Positions 1-7,954 of a DNA stretch of 64,000 nucleotides are shown in pieces (position 1 is the stretch's first letter; the number at the start of each line of letters is the position of its first letter). Source of the stretch: Pedobacter insulae. GTDB lineage: Bacteria > Bacteroidota > Bacteroidia > Sphingobacteriales > Sphingobacteriaceae. Below the pieces are notes generated by a model. It was not told where the DNA came from, made no database searches, and worked only from the letters and a program-made list of their open reading frames with translations. The stretch spans positions 62,001-126,000 of the forward strand of contig NZ_FOPP01000008.1 of NCBI RefSeq assembly GCF_900113525.1, read 5' to 3'. The translations under genes and the position numbers were made by a program.

Positions 1-1
1 A

Positions 2-874
2 GAGGCATTGAGCAACTTGGGATTGAAAGATTTTGATATTAAAATCAATAATCGTAAGATCTTAACTGGTATAGCAGAAATTATAGGCAAACCCGAATTA
101 ATTGTTGATATGACGGTGGCAATCGACAAACTGGACAAAATAGGTTTCGAAGGGGTTACTAAGGAATTATTAGAAAGAGGTTTCAGCAGTGCAGATATTG
201 AAAAGTTAGAACCTGTAATCTTACTACAAGGTTCAAATGATGAGAAGTTGGAGAGTTTGAAAGCTGTTTTAGCTTCGTCGGTTGTTGGTGTAAAGGGAAT
301 TGAAGAAATAGAAACGGTATTTGAGTACTTGAAAGCTCTTAACCCCCAACCTTCAACCCTCAACCTTCAAATAGATATTACCTTAGCTCGTGGATTAAAT
401 TATTATACAGGCTGTATATTTGAAGTTAAAACTAATGAGGTAGCAATGGGAAGTATTGGAGGTGGAGGTAGGTATGATGACTTAACTGGGATGTTTGGCC
501 TTAAAGATTTAACAGGCGTTGGAATTTCTTTTGGAGCAGATCGCATTTACGATGTATTAGAGGAACTAGATCTTTTTCCAGCTTCTGCTGCTCAAGGAAC
601 GAAAGTATTGATCAGTAATTTCGATACTGTTGCCGAAAAATATGCTTTGCCATTGTTACAAAAATTAAGAACCGTAAGTATTAGCTCCGAACTATATCCC
701 ACTGCTGCGAAACTTAAAAAACAAATGAGTTACGCCGATGCTAAAAATATTCCCTATGTAATTTTAATTGGCGAAGAGGAAATGAAAACTGGCTTTTTAA
801 CTTTAAAAGATATGCATACGGGCGTACAAGAACAGTTGACGGTTGACGAGATTATTGGTAAATTAATTTCCTAA
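2..874 (+). CDS. hisS: Histidine--tRNA ligase, C-terminal two thirds (5' end outside the window)
   Basis: Class II aminoacyl-tRNA synthetase that charges tRNA-His in the cytoplasm. The reading frame is open to the left edge, so the true start lies upstream; about 290 of a usual 450 or so residues are visible. Seen here: the HisA-type motif LARGLNYYTG (codons near 380-410), the GGGGRYDDL segment, the motif 3 region GVGISFGADRI, then an anticodon-binding domain to the end. Between the first half and LARGLNYYTG sits a short low-complexity stretch (LNPQPSTLNLQ) encoded by a pyrimidine-rich repeat, which looks like an in-frame insertion. The stop codon abuts the stop of the convergent next gene. 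Confidence 0.95.
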   Translation, partial: EALSNLGLKDFDIKINNRKILTGIAEIIGKPELIVDMTVAIDKLDKIGFEGVTKELLERGFSSADIEKLEPVILLQGSNDEKLESLKAVLASSVVGVKGIEEIETVFEYLKALNPQPSTLNLQIDITLARGLNYYTGCIFEVKTNEVAMGSIGGGGRYDDLTGMFGLKDLTGVGISFGADRIYDVLEELDLFPASAAQGTKVLISNFDTVAEKYALPLLQKLRTVSISSELYPTAAKLKKQMSYADAKNIPYVILIGEEEMKTGFLTLKDMHTGVQEQLTVDEIIGKLIS

Positions 875-1345
875 CTAATGTTTATGTTGCATGAAACTTT
901 CAAGATTTCTCCTTGCCTGAGTAGAAATTTTCTTGTTTAAAAAGCTAGTCCAGCCCAATAATATTCCAGGCAATCCTAATGCTTGTCTTGACCAGGTAAA
1001 AAAGCTAAAATCGTCTGTATGTTTAACAATCTTTCCGTCTGCTATTTCGAAAGTAGCATCTATGCGGTTGACAACTTTTTTGCCTGTCGCTGAGAAGGTG
1101 TAATGGGCATCCCAATGCGCGCTAACTTTGTTATCGACAGCAGAAATTATCTGATATGCTAAGGACATGTCTTTGCCTTTAACAATAAGCATTTCCCACA
1201 TAGCCTTAACCTCATCAGCATTTAAATTTTTAAATATTGCATCGTTAAATATGGCATTATCTGCGTAACATTCTTGCATGCCTTTAAAGTCTCTATTTTT
1301 AAAGCAAGTATAGAAATGATTAATTAACTGCTCATTAGTGCTCAT
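875..1345 (-). CDS. NTF2-like (SnoaL-type) protein
   Basis: A 156-residue protein with the pattern of the nuclear transport factor 2 / SnoaL fold: an N-terminal helix ending in FYTCFKNRDF, a YADNAIFND segment, and beta strands carrying HWDAHYTFSATGKKV and IDATFEIADGKIVKHTDDFSFFTW. Such proteins are small cone-shaped domains that bind or isomerise small molecules; the substrate cannot be told from sequence. It lies 20 nt downstream of the response regulator on the same strand and is probably cotranscribed with it. No signal peptide, so cytoplasmic. Confidence 0.8.
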   Translation of the reverse strand: MSTNEQLINHFYTCFKNRDFKGMQECYADNAIFNDAIFKNLNADEVKAMWEMLIVKGKDMSLAYQIISAVDNKVSAHWDAHYTFSATGKKVVNRIDATFEIADGKIVKHTDDFSFFTWSRQALGLPGILLGWTSFLNKKISTQARRNLESFMQHKH

Positions 1346-1365
1346 AGAAAAATCTTGCTATTTAA

Positions 1366-1758
1366 TTAATATGTTTTTCCAGCTAGGATTCCTTCAATTT
1401 TGTCCAAAAGATCATCAATGTCGAAAGGCTTAGCTAAAAAGCCATTCGGCTTATGATCACCATGCTGGATATTTTCGGCAGTATATTTAGCTGAGATCAT
1501 TAATACTGGAATATTAGTTGTTGCCTGGTTAGTTCGAATTTGTGATAGTAATTCACGGCCATCAGCATCCGGTAACATGATGTCTAAAATCATCAGGTCG
1601 GGTTTAAAAGCATCTATATGTTGCATCATATCTTCGCTTCTATTTAGTCCCGCCACTTTATAGGCCTCGCTTTGTAGAATTAAAGTAATTACATCCAAAA
1701 TGGCGTGGTTATCTTCAATTACAAGAATGTTTTTATAGCGTTTAACTTGCTTCGTCAA
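1366..1758 (-). CDS. Single-domain response regulator (CheY-like receiver)
   Basis: A stand-alone receiver domain of 130 residues. The acidic pair E15/D16, the phospho-acceptor D59 in LMILDIMLP, the S89 switch position and the conserved K110 in FLAKPF are all present, so it should be phosphorylatable. There is no output domain; it must act through protein contacts or as a phosphate relay. No histidine kinase lies beside it, so its partner is elsewhere. It is divergent from the OsmC gene and heads a probable two-gene unit with the NTF2-like gene. Confidence 0.88.
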   Translation of the reverse strand: MTKQVKRYKNILVIEDNHAILDVITLILQSEAYKVAGLNRSEDMMQHIDAFKPDLMILDIMLPDADGRELLSQIRTNQATTNIPVLMISAKYTAENIQHGDHKPNGFLAKPFDIDDLLDKIEGILAGKTY

Positions 1759-1778
1759 GGTTTATGGATTTAGAGATA

Positions 1779-1786
1779 CAAATATA
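1779..1786 (-). promoter_or_regulatory. Candidate -7 element of the response-regulator promoter
   Basis: On the reverse strand this reads TATATTTG, an exact match to the Bacteroidota -7 consensus TAnnTTTG, 20 nt before the ATG at 1758. I see no clear TTG at the -33 position, so this is a weak call. Confidence 0.35.
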
Positions 1787-1891
1787 TTTAATGCCATGAT
1801 AATTAATAGACTTTAATTTCTAATAAATAAAAGTTAATTTTATTTCCATAAATCATTTAGAAAACAATAATAATAAATAAAAATATAATAT

Positions 1892-2311
1892 ATGAAAAGA
1901 AATGCAACAGCCATTTGGACTGGCACAGGAAAAGATGGTAAAGGAACTTTATCTACTCAAAGCGGTACATTAAGTAATACACAATATTCGTTTAAGAGCC
2001 GATTTGAAGAAGGTGTTGGAACAAATCCTGAAGAGCTTGTCGCCGCTGCGCATAGCGGATGTTTTTCTATGAAATTAAGCTTTAACATTTCCGCTGAAAA
2101 TATTACTCCAGAAGAAATCCATACGAAAGCTACTGTGAATTTAAATCCTGAAAAGGGAGAAATTACAGATGTTCATTTGGAGGTAAAGGTGAGAGCTTCA
2201 GGATTGTCGAAAGAGAAATTCGATGAACTGGTGGCTGACGCTAAAGCTAACTGCCCGATTTCGAAATTATTAAATGCTGATATAACCATAGATGCAGAGT
2301 TATTGTCTTAG
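1892..2311 (+). CDS. OsmC family peroxiredoxin
   Basis: A 139-residue thiol peroxidase of the OsmC/Ohr superfamily, which reduces organic hydroperoxides. The two catalytic cysteines are seen: C57 in AAHSGCFSM and C121 in KANCPISKL. The N-terminal [10 protein letters not shown] and the [11 protein letters not shown] segment are typical of the OsmC rather than the Ohr branch. Length is normal and there is no signal peptide. It is a monocistronic-looking gene divergent from the response regulator. Confidence 0.93.
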   Translation: MKRNATAIWTGTGKDGKGTLSTQSGTLSNTQYSFKSRFEEGVGTNPEELVAAAHSGCFSMKLSFNISAENITPEEIHTKATVNLNPEKGEITDVHLEVKVRASGLSKEKFDELVADAKANCPISKLLNADITIDAELLS

Positions 2312-2397
2312 ATTCGGTGATTTCACAATTTTTAACAATAAAAGGTCTCAATTATCATTAACTTTGAGTTTCACAAAATGTGGAATGATATAATGTT

Positions 2398-3717
2398 ATG
2401 AAGAAGATCTTTTTTTTAGCGCTGCTCTTTTGTATAAGCCAAGTGGCATTTTCGCAAAATGTAATTGGTTTGTTTAACAAAGCAAATAACTTTTTCTATT
2501 ATATGGAAGAAGCTAAGTATGACTCTGCGCATATGTATTTTGACGATGCCGAGAAAGCTAAAGTTTCGCCCGAAAATTTAAAGCAGATTTGGGAAAGCAT
2601 TAAAAGCAAATTAGGTAAGGTGAAAATGCTCGAAGCAGTTGGCAGCAGGGTGCAAGGCGAATTTTTTTCGGTAACTGTGGAAGGTAAATTCGAAAATGAT
2701 GATCAAAACTTTATTTTAGGATTCAATAAATCTGAGAAATTGGTAGGTCTTTATATGCCTCCAAAACTCGCAACTTATACACCTCCAAGTTATTCAGATA
2801 CCACTAAATACCAAGAGAAATCGGCATACTTAGGTTCAAAGGACCAACAGTTAGCGGCAATTGTGACTACCCCTAAAAACGTAACAAATTTTCCGATGGT
2901 TGTATTGGTTCACGGCTCTGGACCTAGCGATATGGATGAAACCATTGGAGCTAATAAACCATTTAAAGATTTAGCCATCGGCCTTGCTGCAAAGGGTATT
3001 GGCTCTGTTCGCTATGTTAAAAGAACGCTGCTATATGCAAACCAGTTCAATAAAGCATTTACTGTAAAAGAAGAGGTAATTGATGATGCCGTAGCTGCCA
3101 TTGCATTAGCGAAAACTATCAACGGCGTTGATCAGAAAAATATTTATCTGTTAGGACATAGTTTAGGAGGTATGCTAGCTCCACAGTTAGCAACTTTATC
3201 TCCATCGCTAAATGGAATAATATTAGCTGCGGCACCTGCCAGAAAGCTGACCGATATCATCATTGAACAAAATAAGTACTTTTTCGATTTAGCGAAAGAC
3301 ACTACCGCTGCGGTAAAAAAGCAGTTAGATGAGATCTTAATTGATGTAGAACGGAGTAGGCTAACTCAATTGGGTAATATGAAACCTGATTCGACCATCA
3401 TTGGTTTACCAGCTTCGTATTGGATAAATTTAAATAATTATGATCAGATTGCTACCGCAAAGAAACTTAATAAACGGATCCTCATCATTCAAGGGGGAAA
3501 TGATTTTCAGGTGACGCAAAAGGATTTTAACTTATGGGATGCCGCCTTGAGTAAAAAGAAAAACGTGAATCTACAGTTCTATCCTGAATTAAACCATTTG
3601 TTAGCTGTGCAGACGGAAAAAGGAACATCTGCTCAATATAAAACCCCGGCAAATGTTTCGGAGAAACTAATTGATGATATTGCATTGTGGATTAAGGGGA
3701 AACCGATGAGCCAATAA
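2398..3717 (+). CDS. Secreted alpha/beta hydrolase with N-terminal DUF3887-like domain
   Basis: A 439-residue exported hydrolase. Residues 1-19 form a signal peptide. Residues about 22-120 resemble DUF3887, a small NTF2-like domain often fused to hydrolases. The catalytic domain shows the oxyanion segment VHGSGP (171-176), the nucleophile elbow GHSLGG with S255, and likely acid D369 (GGNDF) and H400 (ELNHLL). It is probably an esterase or peptidase; the substrate is unknown. A possible -7 element TAACTTTG lies at 2359-2366 but has no matching TTG upstream. Confidence 0.9.
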   Translation: MKKIFFLALLFCISQVAFSQNVIGLFNKANNFFYYMEEAKYDSAHMYFDDAEKAKVSPENLKQIWESIKSKLGKVKMLEAVGSRVQGEFFSVTVEGKFENDDQNFILGFNKSEKLVGLYMPPKLATYTPPSYSDTTKYQEKSAYLGSKDQQLAAIVTTPKNVTNFPMVVLVHGSGPSDMDETIGANKPFKDLAIGLAAKGIGSVRYVKRTLLYANQFNKAFTVKEEVIDDAVAAIALAKTINGVDQKNIYLLGHSLGGMLAPQLATLSPSLNGIILAAAPARKLTDIIIEQNKYFFDLAKDTTAAVKKQLDEILIDVERSRLTQLGNMKPDSTIIGLPASYWINLNNYDQIATAKKLNKRILIIQGGNDFQVTQKDFNLWDAALSKKKNVNLQFYPELNHLLAVQTEKGTSAQYKTPANVSEKLIDDIALWIKGKPMSQ

Positions 3718-3728
3718 TCCCCGAAGGC

Positions 3729-3759
3729 TTGTAATTCTCTTTAAAAGTCTGTACCTTTG
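3729..3759 (+). promoter_or_regulatory. Bacteroidota sigma-70 type promoter upstream of the J-domain gene
   Basis: TTG at 3729-3731, a 20-nt spacer and TACCTTTG at 3752-3759 match the -33/-7 consensus of Bacteroidota exactly. Transcription would begin near 3766, giving a leader of about 105 nt before the ATG at 3871. Confidence 0.6.
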
Positions 3760-3870
3760 CACAAAAATTGTTTCACTGTTGTCTTGCCATCGAATTTTTG
3801 CAATCCTTTCATAAACAATGAAGTATAAATAGTTTATGAATCCCGAATGGGTTGACTAAATGCGAACAGA

Positions 3871-4317
3871 ATGAAAAAAGTTGGAGATTATAGAAAGACA
3901 TTAGGGGTTACAAAGGCTACCGAGTTAAGGGAGATTAAGAGTATTTACAGGAGCTTAATGAAAGATTGGCATCCGGATAAATTTTCTGAAAGTGCCGAAA
4001 GCCAGTTAGCTGCCGAAATAAAGAGCAAAGAGATTATTGAAGCCTATACATTTTTGGTAAGTATCGCTCCTGAAACTTTAGCGCATGCTAAAGATGAATA
4101 CATCCAAACGACAACCTTATCTAATATTCAAGATTTTCAGTTTAAAGATCAAATTCTGCGCATCGATTTTTTTGATGGTAGTGGCTACGAATATTTTGAT
4201 GTGCCCAGAGCGGTTTATATCAAATTGGTTAATGCCGACTCCCCAGGTAGATTTGCGAGGAGACACATTTTTAATGAATATCCTTACAGAAACGTAGCTA
4301 AGCTTGCGACTGCATAA
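3871..4317 (+). CDS. J-domain protein with C-terminal KTSC domain
   Basis: A 148-residue fusion. Residues 5-70 are a DnaJ J domain with the invariant HPD tripeptide at 34-36, the motif that stimulates Hsp70 (DnaK) ATPase. Residues about 85-145 form a KTSC domain (YEYFDVP, SPGRFARRHI and YPYRNV are its hallmarks), a small module of unknown function also found at the end of some lysyl-tRNA synthetases. There is no zinc-finger or substrate-binding domain as in full DnaJ, so it is a specialised co-chaperone. Its last 20 nt overlap the convergent epimerase gene. Confidence 0.88.
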   Translation: MKKVGDYRKTLGVTKATELREIKSIYRSLMKDWHPDKFSESAESQLAAEIKSKEIIEAYTFLVSIAPETLAHAKDEYIQTTTLSNIQDFQFKDQILRIDFFDGSGYEYFDVPRAVYIKLVNADSPGRFARRHIFNEYPYRNVAKLATA

Positions 4318-5113
4318 AGCGGATCTTCCATTCATAGCTTAAAACAGCCGGGATATTAACGCTTTCTATTTGTTTCCAATTCTGTAACTCGTTTATAAAT
4401 TCAGGTGGTTCAAATCCTGATTCGATGCACAGCTTGGTATAGAAATCTTTTCTGGTAGGATGGTCTGGACAAACGGCATGATAGACGACACCAAATTTCT
4501 TTGTATTTAAAATAGTGGAGGTTAAACCTATACAGTCTGTTAAATGTATAAGGTTAATAGGTGCAAGGCCATTCGCTATGCCTGTTTTACCAGCAAAATG
4601 TCTGGCTAAATTTCTATTCGGACCGATTAATCCGCCAAAGCGAATAATTGTACTTACAAAGTCAGGATGGTTTCTTAAAAACGTTTCGGCAGCCAATAAT
4701 GATTTTCCCGTTTCACTGGTTGGTGTTGGATTATTCGTCTCGTTTACAATAAAATTCCCATCCTCATAAACACCGGAAGAACTAATTAGTATTATATTTT
4801 TCACGCGCTCCGTAGTCGCAATTGTTCCAATATTCCTGATTTGAGAGACATAATCTACCGCAGCCTCAGCATTATTTCTTCGTGGGGGTATGCAGATGAT
4901 CAGCACATCACATCTAAAAAAACCGGTATTAAATTGTTCATTTTTGTCCGCGAGATTTAGCAGAAAAGAGACAATACCTAAATCGGCCAATTGTGAAATC
5001 TTGTGTGCGTTTGTGGTTGATCCTTTTACGATATAGCCTTCTGCCAGAAGTGCTTCTGCCAATGCTACGCCATACCAGCCACAACCTAAAATGCTTATTG
5101 TTTCTTTTTTCAA
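4298..5113 (-). CDS. NAD(P)-binding epimerase/dehydratase-like protein (YeeZ type)
   Basis: A 271-residue Rossmann protein of the extended short-chain dehydrogenase group. The dinucleotide-binding glycines are in ILGCGWYG (8-15), close to the start, and IILISSSGVY resembles the active-site strand of sugar-nucleotide epimerases. It lacks a clear YxxxK catalytic pair, as in YeeZ-like members, whose reaction is not established. The frame runs through the 3' end of the J-domain gene on the other strand. A candidate -7 TATATTTG is at 5143-5150 on the reverse strand. Confidence 0.8.
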   Translation of the reverse strand: MKKETISILGCGWYGVALAEALLAEGYIVKGSTTNAHKISQLADLGIVSFLLNLADKNEQFNTGFFRCDVLIICIPPRRNNAEAAVDYVSQIRNIGTIATTERVKNIILISSSGVYEDGNFIVNETNNPTPTSETGKSLLAAETFLRNHPDFVSTIIRFGGLIGPNRNLARHFAGKTGIANGLAPINLIHLTDCIGLTSTILNTKKFGVVYHAVCPDHPTRKDFYTKLCIESGFEPPEFINELQNWKQIESVNIPAVLSYEWKIRFMQSQA

Positions 5114-5199
5114 GGCAATAATTTATACGGCCAAGATAAACACAAATATAGATTTATCGGCGAATTGATTTTTTTATGACAAACTACAGGAGTGAATTT

Positions 5200-5225
5200 A
5201 TTAACATTGAATAAGATATGTTAAT
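5200..5225. repeat. Inverted repeat ATTAACAT/ATGTTAAT upstream of the DUF2911 gene
   Basis: Perfect 8-bp arms at 5200-5207 and 5218-5225 around a 10-nt spacer, 26 nt before the ATG at 5251. It could be an operator or a leader hairpin. The arms contain the same TTAACA hexamer seen as direct repeats elsewhere in the window. Confidence 0.4.
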
Positions 5226-5250
5226 TTTAACTTAAAACTAAATAAGAAAT

Positions 5251-6099
5251 ATGAAAGCAATTATGAGATCTATAGTATTACTAGTTGTAGTACTTGGCCT
5301 GCAGGCCGAAAGTAATGCACAGGGCGTTAAAATGCCCCAAGCAAGTAGTGGACAAACCATTATTCAAGATTTTGGTTTAGGAAAAATTACCTTAACCTAT
5401 TCGCGTCCTAATATGAAAGGACGTAAGATATTTGGTGCATTAGAACCTTTTGGTAAGGTATGGCGTACTGGAGCAAATTCAGCAACTGTAATTAAATTTT
5501 CTGATGATGTAACGATTGAGGGTAAAGATATCCCAGCTGGAGAATACGGATTGTTTACCATACCTGATAAAACATCATGGACAGTTATTTTGAGTAAGAC
5601 CTCAAAAACATGGGGAGCCTATACCTACAACGCAGCTGATGATTTTGCACGTTTCACGGTTAAGCCAATGACTATGAAAGAAAGCATGGAGACCTTCACA
5701 ATTCAGTTTGCGAATGTTAAACCTACTACAGCGCAACTTCACCTTATGTGGGAAAACACTGCTGTAGCTATTAATCTAAGTACATCGGTAGATGAAAAAG
5801 TAATGGCAGGTATAGATGCAGCCATGAAAGGCGATAAAAAACCTTATTTTCAGGCTGCACAATATTATTTCGAGAACGGTAAAGATTTAAAAACAGCTTT
5901 AAATTGGATGAATGAAGCAGAAAAAGCTGATCCAAAAGCTCCATGGGTGAAGTTATGGAAAGGAAGAGTTCAGTTGAAAATGGGGGATAAAGCAGGAGCG
6001 CAAGCAACAGCCCAGTCTGGAATTGATATTGCAACAGAAATTAAAAACGATGAATATATTCGTTTGAATACCCAATTATTAGCAGAAGCTAAAAAGTAG
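5251..6099 (+). CDS. DUF2911 domain protein with helical C-terminal tail
   Basis: A 282-residue secreted protein. A signal peptide covers about residues 1-23 (ends near SNAQG). Residues 30-175 carry the DUF2911 signature: ITLTYSRPNMKGRKIFG, WRTGANSATVIKFS and AGEYGLFTIPD. Residues 180-280 are alpha-helical and TPR-like (ALNWMNEAEKADPKAPW, AGAQATAQSGI). DUF2911 proteins are common in Bacteroidota and have no established function. The gene ends just before a strong bidirectional terminator. Confidence 0.9.
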   Translation: MKAIMRSIVLLVVVLGLQAESNAQGVKMPQASSGQTIIQDFGLGKITLTYSRPNMKGRKIFGALEPFGKVWRTGANSATVIKFSDDVTIEGKDIPAGEYGLFTIPDKTSWTVILSKTSKTWGAYTYNAADDFARFTVKPMTMKESMETFTIQFANVKPTTAQLHLMWENTAVAINLSTSVDEKVMAGIDAAMKGDKKPYFQAAQYYFENGKDLKTALNWMNEAEKADPKAPWVKLWKGRVQLKMGDKAGAQATAQSGIDIATEIKNDEYIRLNTQLLAEAKK

Positions 6100-6112
6100 C
6101 CTAAAAGTTTAA

Positions 6113-7825
6113 TTAAAAAACCGTTTCAGCTTTTGGAACGGTTTTTTTGCGCATAAACCTTTGTACTATTAACGATAAAATGACTACCAACAAACAGCCT
6201 ATTACATTTAACCACAAATAGGCCACTACTTGCATAAAACCACAAATACAGACAATGATCTCTGCTAAAATGGCCGCACAGAACACTGCTTTTGCACCCA
6301 CGTTTTTAAAGTAAAAGGCAACAACAAACACCCCTAGAATTGTTCCGTAAATAAACGACCCTAAAATATTAACTGCTTCTAGCAGATTACCGATTTTACT
6401 GGTAAATAACGCCATCACTAAACAAACCACTCCCCACAAAATTGTTGCCCAGCGTGAAGCTTTAACATAGTGCTGATCGCTGGCTCCTTTATTCATGAGC
6501 CTTTTATAAATGTCAATAACGCTGGTAGAAGCGAGGGAATTTAATGCACTGGCCGTGGATCCCATGGAGGCTAGGAAGATAATGGCGATAAGCAATCCAA
6601 TTAATCCCTTTGGAAGGTAATCGGTCACGAAACTCAAAAAGATATAATTATTGTCATTTACCGCAGCATTTTCATCATTCTTCAACATCAACTTGGTTAA
6701 GTCAAGTCTGATCAGCTTGGTATCTTCGTCCGCTTTTTTAACTGCGATACGTTGTTCATCTATTGCAGTTTTATTTTTTGAAGCTAAAGCTTGTTCAAGT
6801 TTAATTACCTCTTGCTTTTTGTGCTCGAAAACTTGGTTATAATCAGCTTTTATTTTTTTCAACTCAGCTTGATAGGGGCTTTTTTCAAGCTTATTTAATT
6901 CGTAGCTGTTAAAGAATAAAGGTGCTTTATTGTATTGATAAAAGGTGAAAACTAACACGCCTATTAGCAATATCAAAAATTGCATGGGTATTTTTACCAA
7001 ACCATTCATCAATAGGCCCAGTCTACTCTGACTTACAGAGGCGCCGGTAAGATAGCGGCCTACCTGACTTTGATCGGTACCAAAATAGGAAAGCTGCAAG
7101 AAAAATCCTCCAATTAAACCGCTCCAAACGGTATAAGGGTTATTCCAATCGAAACTAAAATCAATTGCGTTTGTCCGTCCCATTTTACCTGCAATGGCTA
7201 CTGCTTTGCCAAAATTAACATCACCAGGTAATAGATGCACAACCATAATCCCCGCCGCAAACAAACCGCAAAAGATAATACTCATTTGAAGAAGTTGGGT
7301 ATATGAAACTGCCTTCGTTCCTCCATATACGGTGTAAAAAACAACCAGACTACCGATAAATAGTGTCGTATAAGTAGTGTCTATATTAAGGATAGTTGAT
7401 AAAATAATAGAGGGGGCATAAATGGTAATTCCAGTAGATAAACCCCGTTGAATCAAAAATAGAAATGCCGTAAATGCGCGCGTATTTAGGTCGAACCGCT
7501 GTTCTAAATACTCATACGCGGTATATACTTTTAAACGGTGAAAAATGGGGACAAAAGTAATGCAGAGTACAATCATCGCCAATGGCAAACCAAAATAAAA
7601 CTGAACGAAACTCATGCCGGAAGAATAAGCTAAGCCAGGGGCAGACAAAAATGTAATAGCGCTTGCCTGTGTAGCCATTACAGAAAGACAAACTGTATAC
7701 CAAGGCATGCTTTGATTGCCTAGCAAATAAGAATCCATGCTTTGAGATCCCTTGCTCTTGTAAACTCCGTAACCTACAATCGAGAGTAATGTAATGATTA
7801 AAACAGCCCAATCTATGTTACTCAT
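6113..7825 (-). CDS. Sodium:solute symporter (SSS family)
   Basis: A 570-residue inner-membrane transporter with about 13 helices, of the family that couples uptake of sugars, sialic acid or other solutes to sodium. The family-typical FLGA/GNQSMPWY region, the TQASAITFLSAPG segment (residues 52-64) and the EAVNILGSFIYG region near the end are clear. Odd feature: residues about 305-395, between two helices, form a long charged stretch likely to be coiled coil (KLEKSPYQAELKKIKADYNQ). It is the last gene of an operon with a secreted PIG-L deacetylase, so its substrate may be a deacetylated sugar; that is inference. Confidence 0.92.
   Translation of the reverse strand: MSNIDWAVLIITLLSIVGYGVYKSKGSQSMDSYLLGNQSMPWYTVCLSVMATQASAITFLSAPGLAYSSGMSFVQFYFGLPLAMIVLCITFVPIFHRLKVYTAYEYLEQRFDLNTRAFTAFLFLIQRGLSTGITIYAPSIILSTILNIDTTYTTLFIGSLVVFYTVYGGTKAVSYTQLLQMSIIFCGLFAAGIMVVHLLPGDVNFGKAVAIAGKMGRTNAIDFSFDWNNPYTVWSGLIGGFFLQLSYFGTDQSQVGRYLTGASVSQSRLGLLMNGLVKIPMQFLILLIGVLVFTFYQYNKAPLFFNSYELNKLEKSPYQAELKKIKADYNQVFEHKKQEVIKLEQALASKNKTAIDEQRIAVKKADEDTKLIRLDLTKLMLKNDENAAVNDNNYIFLSFVTDYLPKGLIGLLIAIIFLASMGSTASALNSLASTSVIDIYKRLMNKGASDQHYVKASRWATILWGVVCLVMALFTSKIGNLLEAVNILGSFIYGTILGVFVVAFYFKNVGAKAVFCAAILAEIIVCICGFMQVVAYLWLNVIGCLLVVILSLIVQRFMRKKTVPKAETVF
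6115..6147. terminator. Bidirectional intrinsic terminator
   Basis: Arms AAAAAACCGTT (6115-6125) and AACGGTTTTTT (6137-6147) pair over 11 bp and give a T-run on both strands. It ends the DUF2911 gene and the convergent symporter gene; its left arm lies inside the last codons of the symporter. Confidence 0.8.
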
Positions 7826-7953
7826 TCGTAGTACTTAGTAAATGTATAAAAAATAGCAATTAGTAAGACTAGCCAAAAGATAAGTAAAATATAGAATTGT
7901 TTCCAAGTCTTTACGAAAGGGGGCAATTCATTTATGGGTGGTTTAGGTGTCAT
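7822..7953 (-). CDS. 43-residue single-pass membrane protein in the deacetylase/symporter operon
   Basis: A small gene not previously called. ATG at 7951-7953, stop at 7822-7824. The product begins MTPKPPINELPPFVKTWKQF, continues with one hydrophobic helix (about residues 21-38, rich in L, I, F) and ends TKYYE. Its stop overlaps the symporter start as ATGA, and its start lies 1 nt after the deacetylase stop. This tight spacing on both sides is strong support for translation. Proline-rich cytoplasmic N-terminus plus one helix suggests an accessory subunit of the symporter; the role is inference. Confidence 0.75.
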   Translation of the reverse strand: MTPKPPINELPPFVKTWKQFYILLIFWLVLLIAIFYTFTKYYE

Positions 7954-7954
7954 C

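Noticed and set aside
4515..4769. 84-codon frame on the forward strand
   Set aside because: It is antisense to the epimerase gene, has no family-like sequence and is a shadow of the real frame.
7512..7811. 99-codon reverse frame inside the symporter gene
   Set aside because: Same strand but another frame of a strongly supported transporter; composition is Cys/Phe-rich and unlike a protein.
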